This document shows, piece after piece, positions 50,701-63,125 of a stretch of 64,000 nucleotides of DNA. The notes under the pieces are model-generated. The model was not told where the DNA came from. It searched no databases and saw nothing but the letters and a program-made list of their open reading frames with translations. The position numbers and the translations under genes were made by a program. Source of the stretch: Anisakis pegreffii (lineage: Eukaryota > Nematoda > Chromadorea > Rhabditida > Anisakidae); NCBI GenBank assembly GCA_035041965.1, contig JAPYMA010003020.1, forward strand, positions 107,473 to 171,472, read 5' to 3'. Position 1 is the first letter of the stretch. Every line of letters starts with the position of its first letter.

Positions 50701-53700
50701 GATGATGTTTTCAGTTCACTTCAACGAGTTTAACGAATTCGATTGCTGCTGCTGCAGATTCTTCTCAGGTTCAGATTCGTATTCAGATTCAGTCACTCAT
50801 AAAAGCAACAACAGTGATCAGTGATCGATCAGCGGTGATCTGAATGATTGATCACGATAAGTTGCATGAATGTGACGACAAACGGTCGACAAATAAATGA
50901 GACGACAAATAATCAGATGACAACTGATCAATCGATACGATGAATAAATGAGCTTTGAACGAGAATAACATCATAATACATGTTCGCGATGTGTGTAAAT
51001 CAACTAATAAAAAACACAGAAATTTCGATCAATCAGATTGATGCGAGCACTTTAGGTGTACAATCGAAGAGGATCAGAATCAAAGAACTACCTCTCGACG
51101 TACGTACGAAGCAACACCACCACAACAACGATTCACGATTATGCACCAAACACCAAACACCTTGAAACTGCGAATACACACTTTGAAACTTGCTCGGATA
51201 CCCAAAACACGAATTACAAATCGCTGTAAATTACTTGCGGATACTAGACATTGAACAATACTTTACATCCACCTTTTGGATGTGAAAACGAAGAGCAAGA
51301 GTCAGCGCAATTATAATCAATGAACACAAAACATATTCCACAAAACATAACATGAAAATATAGGATATAAGACTAACTGAGATTCGCTTTAACCTGGCCA
51401 ATGAAAGGGGGAAGTGAAGAAGAGGGAGGAAAAATTCGAGAACGCGAACTGAATTGATATGCAGGGTGGAAGCAATGCGCAGCTCAGAAACTACTCAGGA
51501 AGGCAAAAGACTTTTGAGTGCGGTTACAGAAATGACGTAAGGTATATATTCGGTTTTGTATGCTGTATTGAATCCAACAATTGCATATCAAAGGTCAATG
51601 CAAGGTTACCAGCTTGACACGACTCACTGTCAAAAATTAAATATTCTCAAAGAACATAAAAATCAAACAAAAAACGTGAATAGAAAATACATCCACCTTC
51701 CGTCTCTACAAAGTACATTCACAAACCGGAAATGACCTAGATCTTGCATCGAATTCAAAACGAAACAAATATTTTCATCGATAAGACATCTCGTAAAAAA
51801 GAGCACAGACATTTCATTCGAATGCAATACAGACTGTCAACGAATGACCATAAAACGTCAATTAATTAAGACCTATACCATGTGGATACGATCATCGATA
51901 TTAAACAGGTCAGTCAATACTAAATTGCAATTTCAACACAAACACATACTAATCACATGCATAAAATTACTTTATCTACTAATCGTAAGAGATCTGCATC
52001 AAAGAGATTTTCACTATATAGTGCATACTAATACGTATCCGTTAATGGATGAGTATTGAACTCAAGAATAATACGTCTATGAATGCCCTTGACAAGTATT
52101 ATACTAAACGCGATCGATCAATACATAAATTTTGCATATGTATTTACCTACACTCATAAATATAACTACGCACATTTATCAATAATGTCTCGTCTCCTCA
52201 ATGCTTCTTTACACAGCAATATTCAAACATTACTCACTCACAAATACACAAACACATACATATATATTCATAACGTGTTATAGACTTTTATGCAAACTAA
52301 TTTTGCATTTTTACAATTATTCACCTCATTCATTCATAAAATCAATTCATTTCGCTGATCTCAAACTCATTCTCGCAATACCAACCAAACATACAATAAT
52401 CATGATTTGTTGCATTCGCCAACTGCTCACAATCCGCGCAGAAAAATACATATATAAGATCGGTCTCTGCAACAAAACTAATGTTGAATAGACAGACGTT
52501 CGAGAAAATTTGCGTATCGCATCGCTGGTTCACAATTTTATACACCGTTGAAGGAGAGAACGAAGATAATGAATCACAGATCGTGTGGCATCTTTCTTTT
52601 TTTTTCGAGATATTATTATCGATATTATTTGAAGGTTAGAGCAACATGAAGGTGTTGCAAGCGTTGGGCATTCGTATGAATATAAGCATAAGCTGCTAGC
52701 TGCTAAATACACAGCTTCATATCTATCTGTTTCTCTCATGCGACCATTTTCAAGCCTATCTGATAATATGGTTCGCGTAAGCATGAGCAGTTTATACGAT
52801 CGAGGTTGGAACAGGCACATATGGGGACTGGCATGTGTGCCTGATTGACTCTTTCACGGCTTGTTTGCCTGGTTGTCTGGTCAGTGCTGTCTGTCTCAGA
52901 GAGAGTAGTGAATGTGATGTCATATCAAATAAGAGACAGCTAATGAATGAGCTGTATGTTCGGCTGTAAATAACCGCTGCTCAATAATGACTGATCGAAA
53001 AACATATGATCGATTTTTTTGTGCCAAGAAGTTGCGATATAATTAACGTAGTGAATCAGTTGTTCAATGAGGAATGGTAACAGTGATGTGCACAAGCTGA
53101 ATGATTAAGAATATGAGAAACGCGACTGAAACAACCGTGAAAAAAAAACTGTAGCATAGTGCCGTAAAATTGGAAACAGTATAAAGACTAAAATATGGAC
53201 GACGAATAATGGCAGTCATAATCTCCCCATGACGATAACGAAGACAGCATTCACTTCAGCACTCATCAGAATTACTCATCAATTTCAACTGTTCAATTCA
53301 AATGGACGTTTCTTCAATTTTCATGCGAAACTATATTTTCAGCAATTCGTCAATGTGAAGAACAATAAGGAGAATTCACTGAACAGGTTCGAACCTCCCT
53401 TCTACGTCTCCCGTGAGATAGGTTTTGCTCAACAATGGATGACTGATTAGTTAAATAATTGGAATGAAATAATTCCGGACTAGGGAGTAAGCTAGCAGGA
53501 TGCAAATTTTTCTTGGAAAATGAAATGGCAAAGCCAACAATTTAAAAAAGGCGTTCATGGTGAAAAGACGTTGCCAAATGCAAATTACTGCGAAAAATGG
53601 ACTGATAATCGCCGAGATCAAAGAGACTTTAACGCATAAATTGAAGACGACACGACACGCACACCAAACAATCAACAAGAAGAATCGATGGAAGACAATT

Positions 53701-53727
53701 TGCTTACTCATCAGCTTTTGAATTAAT
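50701..53727. other. clathrin promoter side and intergenic DNA, no gene seen
   Basis: Just upstream of the clathrin start (50740-50860) there are repeated CAGATTC words and many GATC/TGATCA words. The rest is AT-rich with many CA/AT-rich tracts and no exon chain. A hydrophobic minus-strand frame (53451-53711) and a plus-strand frame (53229-53450) have no domain and no splice partners I can defend. Confidence 0.5.
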
Positions 53728-54487
53728 TCACATTATTCGATTAAAAGAAAGACGAAACGTTGTGAACACATTCGCGATTGGGTTAACGAAGTCGTAAAGC
53801 AGACAGAAATCGTTTAAATGATCAGTTTCAAAAGATGTATTAAAATCAATCGAACGCCGGAAATTCACACCCCCAAAACCTTCGACAGTTACTGGTTCTC
53901 GATTTATTTCTGATTTAAAAAACTCCTTGCGTCGCGCAAAAAAAGTGAATTGCCAAAAAACACAAATGAGTTTCTTGACGAGCACAATGACAACAGCATC
54001 AATTCGGTTTTGGATGACAAAGCAATTGAAATTTTCAGCAGAACTTTCAATGAATTCAGGTTGCTGATTCATAAGCTGAGGGCGTGAATCATATACCAAT
54101 CAATGATACGTGACAACCAACTCAGTGACATATTACGATCGACTTAATCACACAAAAAATGTTTCTTCCCATAAATGCAACGAAATTTGACACTTAACAC
54201 GACAATTATTCAATATTCTAAAAATTTCAAAAATCCATGATTGACGACACCGCAATCCACATAACATGGATACGAATCGATCTAAATCCCGTCTCCCTTT
54301 CTGAATGAGAAACTTTACCTTCATAACGTACAACCAAACGGCCATGGTGACATTGAATCTGGCACTGAAACTTATCCGTCTCAACTCGCCAAACTTCCAT
54401 GTGGCCACAGAAAATCGCACTTTCCCTACGATAACGCGCTAAATTCAAACAAACACTTAACTCAACTCGCTCATATTTCCTCAACAT
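53728..54487 (-). CDS. unrecognised candidate gene fragment, two possible exons
   Basis: I do not recognise this. A minus-strand stretch at 54438-54319 looks like an exon: acceptor TTGAATTTAG, donor GGTAAAG, and a non-low-complexity peptide containing SAIFCGHMEVWRVE and FQCQIQCHHGRLVV, with three cysteines and a His-His pair. An ATG at 54487 could instead start it in the same frame. A second open stretch, about 54099-53728, reads through REPVTVEGFGGVNFRRS without a recognisable family. The join between them is not established. It could be a small lineage-specific gene, a decayed gene or chance. Confidence 0.3.
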
Positions 54488-55720
54488 CTCCACTTCGTTT
54501 CATCTAAAAAGCTTTAATCCCGGTCAAGAAATTCTATTTTGCCAAGAGAATATCACTTCTGTTGAAGTCAACCGTAAGCAACAGATTGAATGTTACTGAA
54601 TAAAAACAAATATGAAGAGAAATCACAACACACCAGAACAAACGTTTCTTTTTAAAGTCGTTATTCACAAATTTATTTCGTTGCTTCAAGATGGGTATGA
54701 TTTACAAATTAATTATTACCCTGGAGAGACTATTATGCGATAAGGTTTCATTTGCCAACGTGGGCTTATTTACAAAAAGATTCCTTGCTGACTGTGAGCA
54801 CAACGAATAAAATAACTACAGTACTATATGATAACTGAAAACATTACTGACATGAATGAAATAAGTACACACGAATGAATAAAGGTGATTGCAAAAAAAA
54901 TCACCACACAACATGAGATTACATCCTGGTAACTGCTATAACTGTTTAAAATTGGAGAAAAATTTGTTAGAGGTTCTCATTATGAAAATAGAATTAATAT
55001 GGTTAACGTTGTTAGTATTGATGATAAAGCGTAATTCCAAATAGGTATTTAGCGAGACTTTTGCAAGAACAAGAGGAGAAATAACTCGAGATGTTTAAAG
55101 CCCAATGAAGATGGAGAACAGAATTAGGATTCATATAGCACACCTGTCATTACTTCTGTTAAAATTATCACAACAACTAGAAAACTCCATACTGAACGAA
55201 CATATTGTTGAGTTTTGTCGAGAATCTGCATTATGAAGAGCAAATAATCCAAAAATTCAACGACGAATACAATGAACTCAAAAAGCGTTTGAATACGCAA
55301 CAACAATTAGCACATAAATGCGACCAGATATCACTGAATAGATGAAAAAGCTCGCACAAATACAAAATTCTTTGGTTTTTACATATGTATAAAAGCGATC
55401 CAGCACACACAATTTGCTCGGATATTCCAAATATGTAATAAAATATATACATTAGCATTAGTAGAATATTGAATAATGCCAGTTCCGTGATGAAACTCAA
55501 GCACTACAAAAGACTAGAAACGTTCAAAAATATCGAATACTGAGATTAGATCAGATTATTAGGAAAACAACAAAATTTCATAAATTACAATAAATCACAA
55601 AGATCACAAATCTACAAAAATGAGTCCAATTATTTTGATCGCCAGTTTTGTCGCATATCCATATACAACAAATTCTGACTGAAACACTGAAATATGAGTT
55701 TAAGACAATTTCCTCGATTG
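54488..55720. other. intergenic, no gene seen
   Basis: AT-rich DNA downstream of the flavodoxin-like gene. I looked here specifically for radical-SAM exons (a CxxxCxxC segment or TYW1-like blocks) on the minus strand and found none. Confidence 0.5.
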
Positions 55721-58171
55721 TCATCTATCGTCATCCACCCGAACACGACACTTCAAATTTGCATCAGTAAATTCTTCAGAAGCAGCCCATTCGGACGGTT
55801 CCGAGTGAAAGCACTTGGTGTCGTTGTATTTTGAACCGTCATCGCTTTCTTCTCTTTCATCTGATTCCGATCGCTCCTCTTTTGCTTCGAGACTGTTGAA
55901 AGGTTTCGAACGTCTGCTATAACTGTAACGATTTCGGAAAACGAATAAATGATACCAACAAATTATTCCATAACAACAATCGCTTTCAAATAATAACAAA
56001 TTCAAGGCGTGACAGAGAATGAAAAAAAAAAACAACAGAAAAATTTCTTCAGCTCAGTCCACGCATAAATCTGAAGACCGTAAGTTTTGAGTGCACTGTA
56101 CGGATTTCAAGAATGTAATGAAGATGTTCGTATTGCATAATCATATTAACAATCATAATAATTAATTTGAAAATCAACGGACGGGTTCATAACGCTGGTG
56201 TAAAGAGAATAAGCCAGCTTACGATTCAAAACTTCTCGTGAAATATTTGGATTCAATTTCATCGCCACTTTCGGACGAATAGTTCGACTCAGCTGACGAT
56301 GACCATTCAGCTGCCGTTCTAAGACCAAGGAATCGCATTGGAGATTTTTGTTTCTCTTGCGGAAGTGTGAACTCGTCAATCGCCTCCAACAGTCGGTCAG
56401 CCCATGAGTCTGCCTGCTGTTCGATACCTATACGATCAAACAATCTATATTGTCATTTCCATTAAAACATTTCTGGAATAAATTTGTATAAATCCTGTTC
56501 TACTGATTATTTTGAAGTTGGTATTGAAATCAACAGAAAAAAAGATGTTCAAATTTGCCATCGTTGCAGTCAAATTGATCGAAAATTTGAGAATTTAGAA
56601 AGCAACCAACTTTCATACTGTCGATTACGATCGGCCAAATATAAACGACAAATCGGTTTCGCACCAATCGAACGCAATCGTCTTGCCAGCGTTTGAGCAG
56701 CCTGAAAGCACCAGCGGTTCACTGAATAACTTTTCGAGAGCTGCTCACATGAATACGAACAATTGCTAGGATATTAGCCATAGAAAATGAATGAGTTTGA
56801 TAAATTTTTGTAAAATAAACTGCAAATAATCATATATGATTCGCAAGGAACACGCTCAGAAAAGTTTCAAATCAATAAAAAGTAACTGCGCAAAACAGAA
56901 ACGAATAATCAGTGAAAAGAACCCGATTGAATCGAGTGTTACTGCGCCCTCTGAGCATAAAATTATCGATTCCAAAAATAGCAAAATGCATTTTACGACA
57001 CTCGAAGAAACGTCTGTGCTTTTTCGATCGTTTGTTGTCACTACCCAGCTCCTCCAACCAATCGAAGAACCATTCCACTGATTCGGGCTCACGCCCTTTT
57101 TTCCCGCTACTTATCAAGAAGATACCAATTCCCTTCAAACAAACAATTCAGCTTCCACTCAGGAGACAAATAATTGTAATATCCGATACGACATTTTAGA
57201 GATGATCCCCCAGAATCTACGATACATGATATCAGCTTATCATAGGCTTACTCTGAATTCATCAAACAAAACCAACATAGCACTGATGATAACAGAAATT
57301 ATGGCGAGAACTTGTGAATTCCACGTTGCTTCATGCATCAATTGAATTCTCATCGACATAACACGAAAAATCAAAACTGAACGAGTGTTCAGATAGAACC
57401 TTGAAGTTTGAGAAATCTTCGATGTCGACGTATGCGAGATCGATTACGGGTGGTGATTCGTGCGCGAGTCTCTCGGAGACCAAATGCGCTAAACGCTGTG
57501 CTTCATCGTTGTCCGAAGCGAAGAACACCGTCACTGCCGAGCGTTCACGTTCCTCGATCAATCGTTCCTCTTCACGTTTCTGCAACATGGCTGAACCCTC
57601 ATTCCTGGATTTGATTCAATCCTATGCGAGAATTCACAAAATAATGCGATCGTCAACTTATTCTTCATCATTGTATTAATCCCGGCGATCAGTAGTAAAC
57701 TTGAAAACCACGCATTCGACAGTGTTCATCAATTCTTTCGAATCAAATACATTGCGAACAGTTCAATGAAAGTTAAAAGAATTACAAATTATCCGATGAA
57801 TTCCCACAGAATATTCAAAGTTCACTAGGCAAAGCAGGATTTGACGTAGCAATTCTTTTCTAGAACTATTATGTTTCAAGAACTACTTTTGGATGTTCAA
57901 ATTTCTAATTTACATACTTAACTAATGAGCTTGAACAAGCGAGACATTTGAATTTTTTTTATAAAAAGACAAAACGAACCTTTGAGTAATTTTCATACAT
58001 TTTGTGTAGATAATGATATAAGATATAAACAATTCCAGGCATGAATATACCGCAAATCGCCGTCAAATAGAGCAGCAAATCGTCTTTCTCAGCCGCTCGA
58101 ACCAATGACTCCAACGAACTGGTTTTCGTTTGACCACCACCAACTTTTGTGCCACTCAAACCCCCCGGCAT
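55721..58171 (-). CDS. membrane-anchored flavodoxin-like protein, TYW1/diflavin-reductase type, 6 exons
   Basis: Exons in transcript order: 58171-57980, 57579-57400, 57132-56943, 56721-56611, 56427-56223, 55922-55721. Phases close to 359 residues. Residues about 32-56 form a membrane helix (LLLYLTAICGIFMPGIVYIL). A charged helix (KREEERLIEERER) leads into a flavodoxin fold: VTVFFASDNDEAQRLAHLV, GIGIFLISS, EPESVEWFFDWLEELG, KMHFAIFGIDNF, ARRLRSIGAKPI and ESIEQQADSWADRL. The last block and the Ser/Glu/Asp-rich tail most resemble the first half of TYW1; the anchor plus flavodoxin also recalls NADPH-P450 reductase. The FMN phosphate loop (SQTGTA in relatives) is ASDNDEA here, and the radical-SAM or reductase half is absent, so redox activity is doubtful. 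The last five splice phases and the homology order support a real gene; the function is unknown. Confidence 0.8.
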
Positions 58172-59171
58172 TTTCAACTCTCACTCGTCAACCTCTAGAT
58201 CAATCACCAACCAATCGCTATCACACCAATCATTTGCTCCAGTCTTAACCTAATCTGTAAATTCTGATCACTTCATCCTTTGAATGCACAAAGTTTCAAC
58301 TTGATACACTCACTGATTCGACACAAAGCGTTAATCGCCACCAACCACACGATACGATTATTTTGATTTGTTCGATTTACTGCACAATTCTTTATGCAAA
58401 TGTGATTCCAAAATTCAAATTTATATGGGTCGGAACTGATCGAAATGTTAAAAATACCAAAAACTGACTGAGACTTGACCTCAGCAAACATTTATCTCCG
58501 TTCTTGAACCCTCCGTCAATGTAACTGAAGCAACGGAATGAACCGTTAGATTACTGCCAAGCAAACCTGGACTAGGACTATGCAGTTCCAAAACTTTTTA
58601 TTATATCAAAGTGCAAGTTAATTAGCATTATTTACACGACCATATAAATTAATTTTTAAAGACAGTAATAAGATCTTCTAAAAGTGTGTCTTATATATAA
58701 ACAAATACTTCACAAAAAACCTACAATTAAAATCATTAAATTAAACAAACTCTGTACATAGAAGGTAATGTTAGTTGCGTGACGTGAGCGGGTTTCTCTA
58801 TTTAAAAAATTACAAATCACATAATCTAGTGTATTTCGTGACTGCTATGAACCACAGAAGCACACAGACGAACGAATAAACTAGAAAATGAATAATATGA
58901 CCACCTAACATAACAAATTACGACGAACTGAATAGATGATAAACTAATCAAACGCTCAACTGTTACACGTTTAACACACAATAATACTGTTCTCGGAATC
59001 ATGTCAATCAAAACAACGCTAACAAAAATGCAAAAGTTAGGTATATACCAATAAAAACAAACGAAACTGATTGGCCATTTGAAATCGTCACACCGTGACT
59101 TTCAGCAATATCACTACCATATGAGCTGATCAAAGGTCAATGAAAAGTAAAATTATGAATTGAACGGCATG
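58172..59171. other. intergenic between ADCK2-like kinase and flavodoxin-like gene
   Basis: About 1 kb with no exon. It contains the 3' side of the kinase gene and the promoter side of the flavodoxin-like gene, both on the minus strand. At this spacing a nematode operon is possible but not indicated. Confidence 0.5.
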
Positions 59172-62100
59172 CTAATGAACAACAGATAAAAGATAAGGCC
59201 TTGCACACTGGAACAAATCTAAATCAGGATCTAAGGAACGTCCAAATCCTTCAAGGACCATTACAGCGCCAACAACTGTCGTGAACGACGTTTCCAAACC
59301 GACGTGATAGCGACTAACAATTGAAAATAATTGACTGAGCAGTTCAGAGATGTTCAACTGAAATGTAAATGTTTTCAAAATCATTCGACTCATTCAAACC
59401 AACGACATTGAAGTAGTACCATTCATAAGCTCATTTCAATCAAATCTTCTAATTGAGTCTCCACAAAATGAATATGAATCCAATTATGTGAACTCAGTTC
59501 ATTAAATCAAACGACACCATAAGAGATGTGTACACATGATGTTTGATGCATAAAGATACACAAAATAAAAAACAAACAAACAGAGAATCGAAAAACGAAC
59601 CGTTCTCAAACTGCCTTTCGATCGTGCAATCTGAACAACTGCATCAATCTCACGACAAAATTGCTCTGGCTCCTTGCAGTGATGTTGAGGCGCATGATCC
59701 AGTAATAATTGCCCAACATCATGTCCCTAGAAATTGAGTCTTTACTCAGACTGAATATCACAAAGATTCCGTCTTAAAAATGACAGACGTTTTCTAAAAA
59801 AGTTTTTTTCTTAAAAATGACAAACGAAAGAAATAACAAAGCAACGAAAGAATGAATAGTATACCCGTTTCTCGACAATTGCCCGAAAGAGCGCTCTCAA
59901 ATTGCGGAGATTTTTTGGTGTCTCTTCGATTGCAATACCCGTATCCAGTATCACAAGCACGGGATCGTCCTCATATTGTGGATTTTCTGTGAAGCGAATC
60001 CTAGGCTCATGCACCAAACCGAGCGTATCTCGAAACCAATCAGCCTCAAATCACTCATTTTCACCTTCTCTCAGTAATCCGAAATAAAAGTCAATTCTGC
60101 CCATCAACTCCATTGAACAGATGCACTTTCTTACCAACTATAAATAAGATAGACTGTTGGTGAATCGATCGACAATTCAACAAACTTACCAATTTTTCAA
60201 ATAACGTTTCTGATCTGGGTGCATGATGAACATCTTTTGCACCACCATTTCTATCGTTGAAACTGAAAGAACAGCGAACTGATATCAAAAACCACTGAAT
60301 CGCACCCATACATCTAACAGCAGTTTAATCACCTATTATTCCTAAACAATTTTCCAACACTACTTGAACAGTTTTGGGAAATTTTTCATGAAAACTTTCG
60401 ATTTTTTAAATCCGTGAAATTCCTCATTGGTTTTTCTCTGATCTGTGAAAAGAAATTGAAAACTGGGAAAAAAGTGAAAATTCAAACCGTATGAGAATAT
60501 TTCCCGGATGCAAATCACCGTGTACAAAATTGTCCACAAAAATCATTTTCAGCAAAGCACGCGCACCAATCAGTGCCACACGGCGCTTAACACTCGATGC
60601 TTGATTTGCGAGAATCTACATTCCAAAAACAATTAGTATCCAGTAGCAAAGATATTATTGTACAATCAGAATCACTGATAAATATTGTCAATATATACCT
60701 CATGATCTCCAGTCACAAGCCTGTTCACATACATTCCCTCTTCGAATGTTTCCATGATGACATCATTTGAATAGCACAATACCGACGGAAATCGAATTCC
60801 AGTCTTGTTCACATCGAAATTCTGTGAGAATCGCTGAAAAAAAAGATTAACTAGATGTGAATTAAGGAAAAAGTAGTATGGTCATAACGAACTGCTCCAT
60901 CATGACGAATGACTGATCGAAAACACTCAAAACTTAGCAATTTTCGTAAAACTAAAAGAAAACCTCAAAAAGAGAAACCTTCAGTGCTCGTGCTTCACTA
61001 CACAAATTCACTTGTCGTTTCAGCACAGTTTCGAACTGTTCCAAACACGATGTCGGATTGACCAACGATAGACCGGGCACAACCATTTCGGCAAATCGCG
61101 AAAAATATCGCAATATCGACAAGTCAACTGCTATGCGCTCGTGCATATTTGCTTCAGCCACCTGAATGATGCTATCGTCTTAAGGGAATAAAAAGATGCA
61201 GTAAACATGTACATGTCTGAGGATTTTTTCGAATGACCCTGAGGTCATAAAAATGGTTTAAAGACATGCACGTTTGAAATGAATGTTATCCATGTATCAT
61301 TGAATGAATGGTAGCTCCAAGAGTGATGAAGGTTGAAAGTCATTTAGGTGAAAGAAATGGCTGGCTAAAAAAAAGAGAAGACAAGATAATGATGAGGAAC
61401 ACGGCAATTAGACGCTTGTTACACGTGCTGATTAAATTAATGAATGAGTGCTCGAATAAATGACACTAATCATGTTGACAACATGGATATGATTACCCAC
61501 TTTGATAGCAACGTCCAAAAATTGTTTCTCTTCTTTATCAGTATTGAATTGAATACCAGTAACGCTATGTAGAATTTCCAAGTCCACCTTTGCTTTGTAC
61601 ACCTGCAACTACTCATAGTCTTTTGCATTCATTCGCTCATTACAAAACGGTAACGAACACAACAGCAATTGATAACACTGATTTAGCGAGAAAATCTTGT
61701 GTAAAATTAGGGTGACAGGAAGGGGAACGTAATACAAAAAAAATAGTCCGAACAGAAAAAGCGACTGACCTGAGCGATACAGCCCGAACCAACTGGTTCC
61801 AGTTGAATCGAAACGATGAACTGTCTCCAATCTAAACCACTAAAGAGTGCATCGAGTGCAGCTTCAGATGCTTTACTCCACTTTCGATTCGTAGTTTTTG
61901 TATGTAAAGAAGCCAACTGTAAAACGAATTTATACACTCGCCATGCATTCAATTCGATATCCAAAAAAAAGATGCTCATCATGGAACACTGATAACTCAC
62001 TCATCAGAGTTTACATGTTACGTACAAGTCTGAAACGCTCAAAGAACAAACGCAAACCTTATCACAGAACTGCTTCGAGAAAATATCACGTCTTGTACTG

Positions 62101-63107
62101 GCCCACTGTCCTAATTTAATCATTGTCGGTCCACTTTTCTGAATTGTCCACAACGCAAAATTCCACCAAATCAGCTCCATTCGATCAGAACACAATGATA
62201 GAGGATATGTTAACGCAAGTGGTGTAAAGTGCACTGTTAGCTCAATAATCCTTAAACGAAATCTCTTGCATGTAACGCAGTGAGAATATTAAGCTGGAAT
62301 GATTACAGTGTTCAAAATCAGGATTATAATCAAGCAACCTCACCATTTCACAAGATTTTATTTAAACAGAACATTCATCTGTTGCAATGAAACGGCAACG
62401 ATGAAACAATGATCCTCTGGAAATCATCCTATCCTCAGAAACTGAAGGAATAAAACATTCTCCTCTGAAAAAAAAACATGTAACAAGAACGAACAACTTC
62501 ATGCCTACCGAAATGTAACTTTAATAATCCATATTGTCGTACCGAAAACATACACAATGAATCGCAGCAAAACGTTTCGATTCCTCTGTGCGGTCAATTC
62601 GATATTATGTTCCACAGTTCCTATTTCTGATGAAATAAGCCATGGACTGCTTTGCACAGACTTCTCTCGTACCTGCGAATAAAACCATCGAGAGAAGAAA
62701 ACCGGCGATAAGAAAAATTTCAACGAATCTTAACGGTTCCTTTAAATTGTCACAACTGTTGAATCGGTATTGTGAACCTTTTAAAGAGTTTGAAAAAAAC
62801 GATGAGATGAGAAAATTTTATAGAAACATCAATTCAAAAAGCAAACAAAATTCACCTGAGCTGCAATCGCATCACATCGAATGATACGCAAAAGCGATGT
62901 TTTCACGAATAATCCACCACCAAAAGCCAATCCAATGAGGTAGAACTCTCGGAATAGTTTCGTTTTGCCATAATCAAATTTGTTAAATCGGGGTAAGAAT
63001 CGTCGATAAGCGTTGGAAAAAGCAGTTGAAGAGTAATGACTTCTTGTGAAACTCCGTGAGAAATTACTTTCGATTATCCATTTAGATATTCGCAACACGC
63101 CTTGCAT
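59172..63107 (-). CDS. ADCK2: ADCK2-like UbiB/ABC1 family mitochondrial kinase, 12 exons, complete
   Basis: UbiB-family atypical kinase, inner mitochondrial membrane; relatives act in coenzyme Q homeostasis and mitochondrial lipid use. Exons in transcript order: 63107-62856, 62672-62509, 62250-62058, 61916-61770, 61602-61501, 61161-60979, 60833-60699, 60615-60488, 60262-60190, 60044-59865, 59726-59601, 59357-59172. Phases close to 622 residues (human ADCK2 626). The N terminus is Arg/Ser-rich and looks like a presequence, with hydrophobic segments near residues 55-72 and 118-136. Motifs in order: MIKLGQWASTRRDIF (KxGQ), EPVGSGCIAQVYKA (modified A-rich loop), VAIK (ATP lysine), KMIFVDNFVHGDLHPGN (catalytic HxDxxxxN), VILDTGIA (metal-binding DxG) and MVLEGFGRSLDPDLDLF near the end, which is diagnostic of ADCK2. 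The HPG usually following the VAVK motif is replaced by VAEANMHE. Confidence 0.95.
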
Positions 63108-63125
63108 ACCTAAATGACGTATAAA
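63108..63125 (-). promoter_or_regulatory. possible trans-splice or 5'-UTR acceptor before ADCK2
   Basis: On the minus strand GTCATTTAG ends two bases before the ATG. This is consistent with spliced-leader addition or a 5'-UTR intron. Confidence 0.35.

Noticed and set aside
52201..52491. 96-codon plus-strand frame upstream of clathrin
   Set aside because: Composition is dominated by Ile, Thr, Tyr, His from CA/TA-rich repeats; there is no domain and no exon boundary.
53388..53400. GGTTCGAACC, resembling a tRNA B box
   Set aside because: No A box or foldable cloverleaf lies in the 60-90 bases upstream, and no acceptor-stem pairing was found.
55500..55720. Continuation of the flavodoxin-like gene into radical-SAM exons
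   Set aside because: The last exon ends in an in-frame TGA. The alternative GT sites before it lead to no downstream exon with TYW1 motifs in the 5 kb available.
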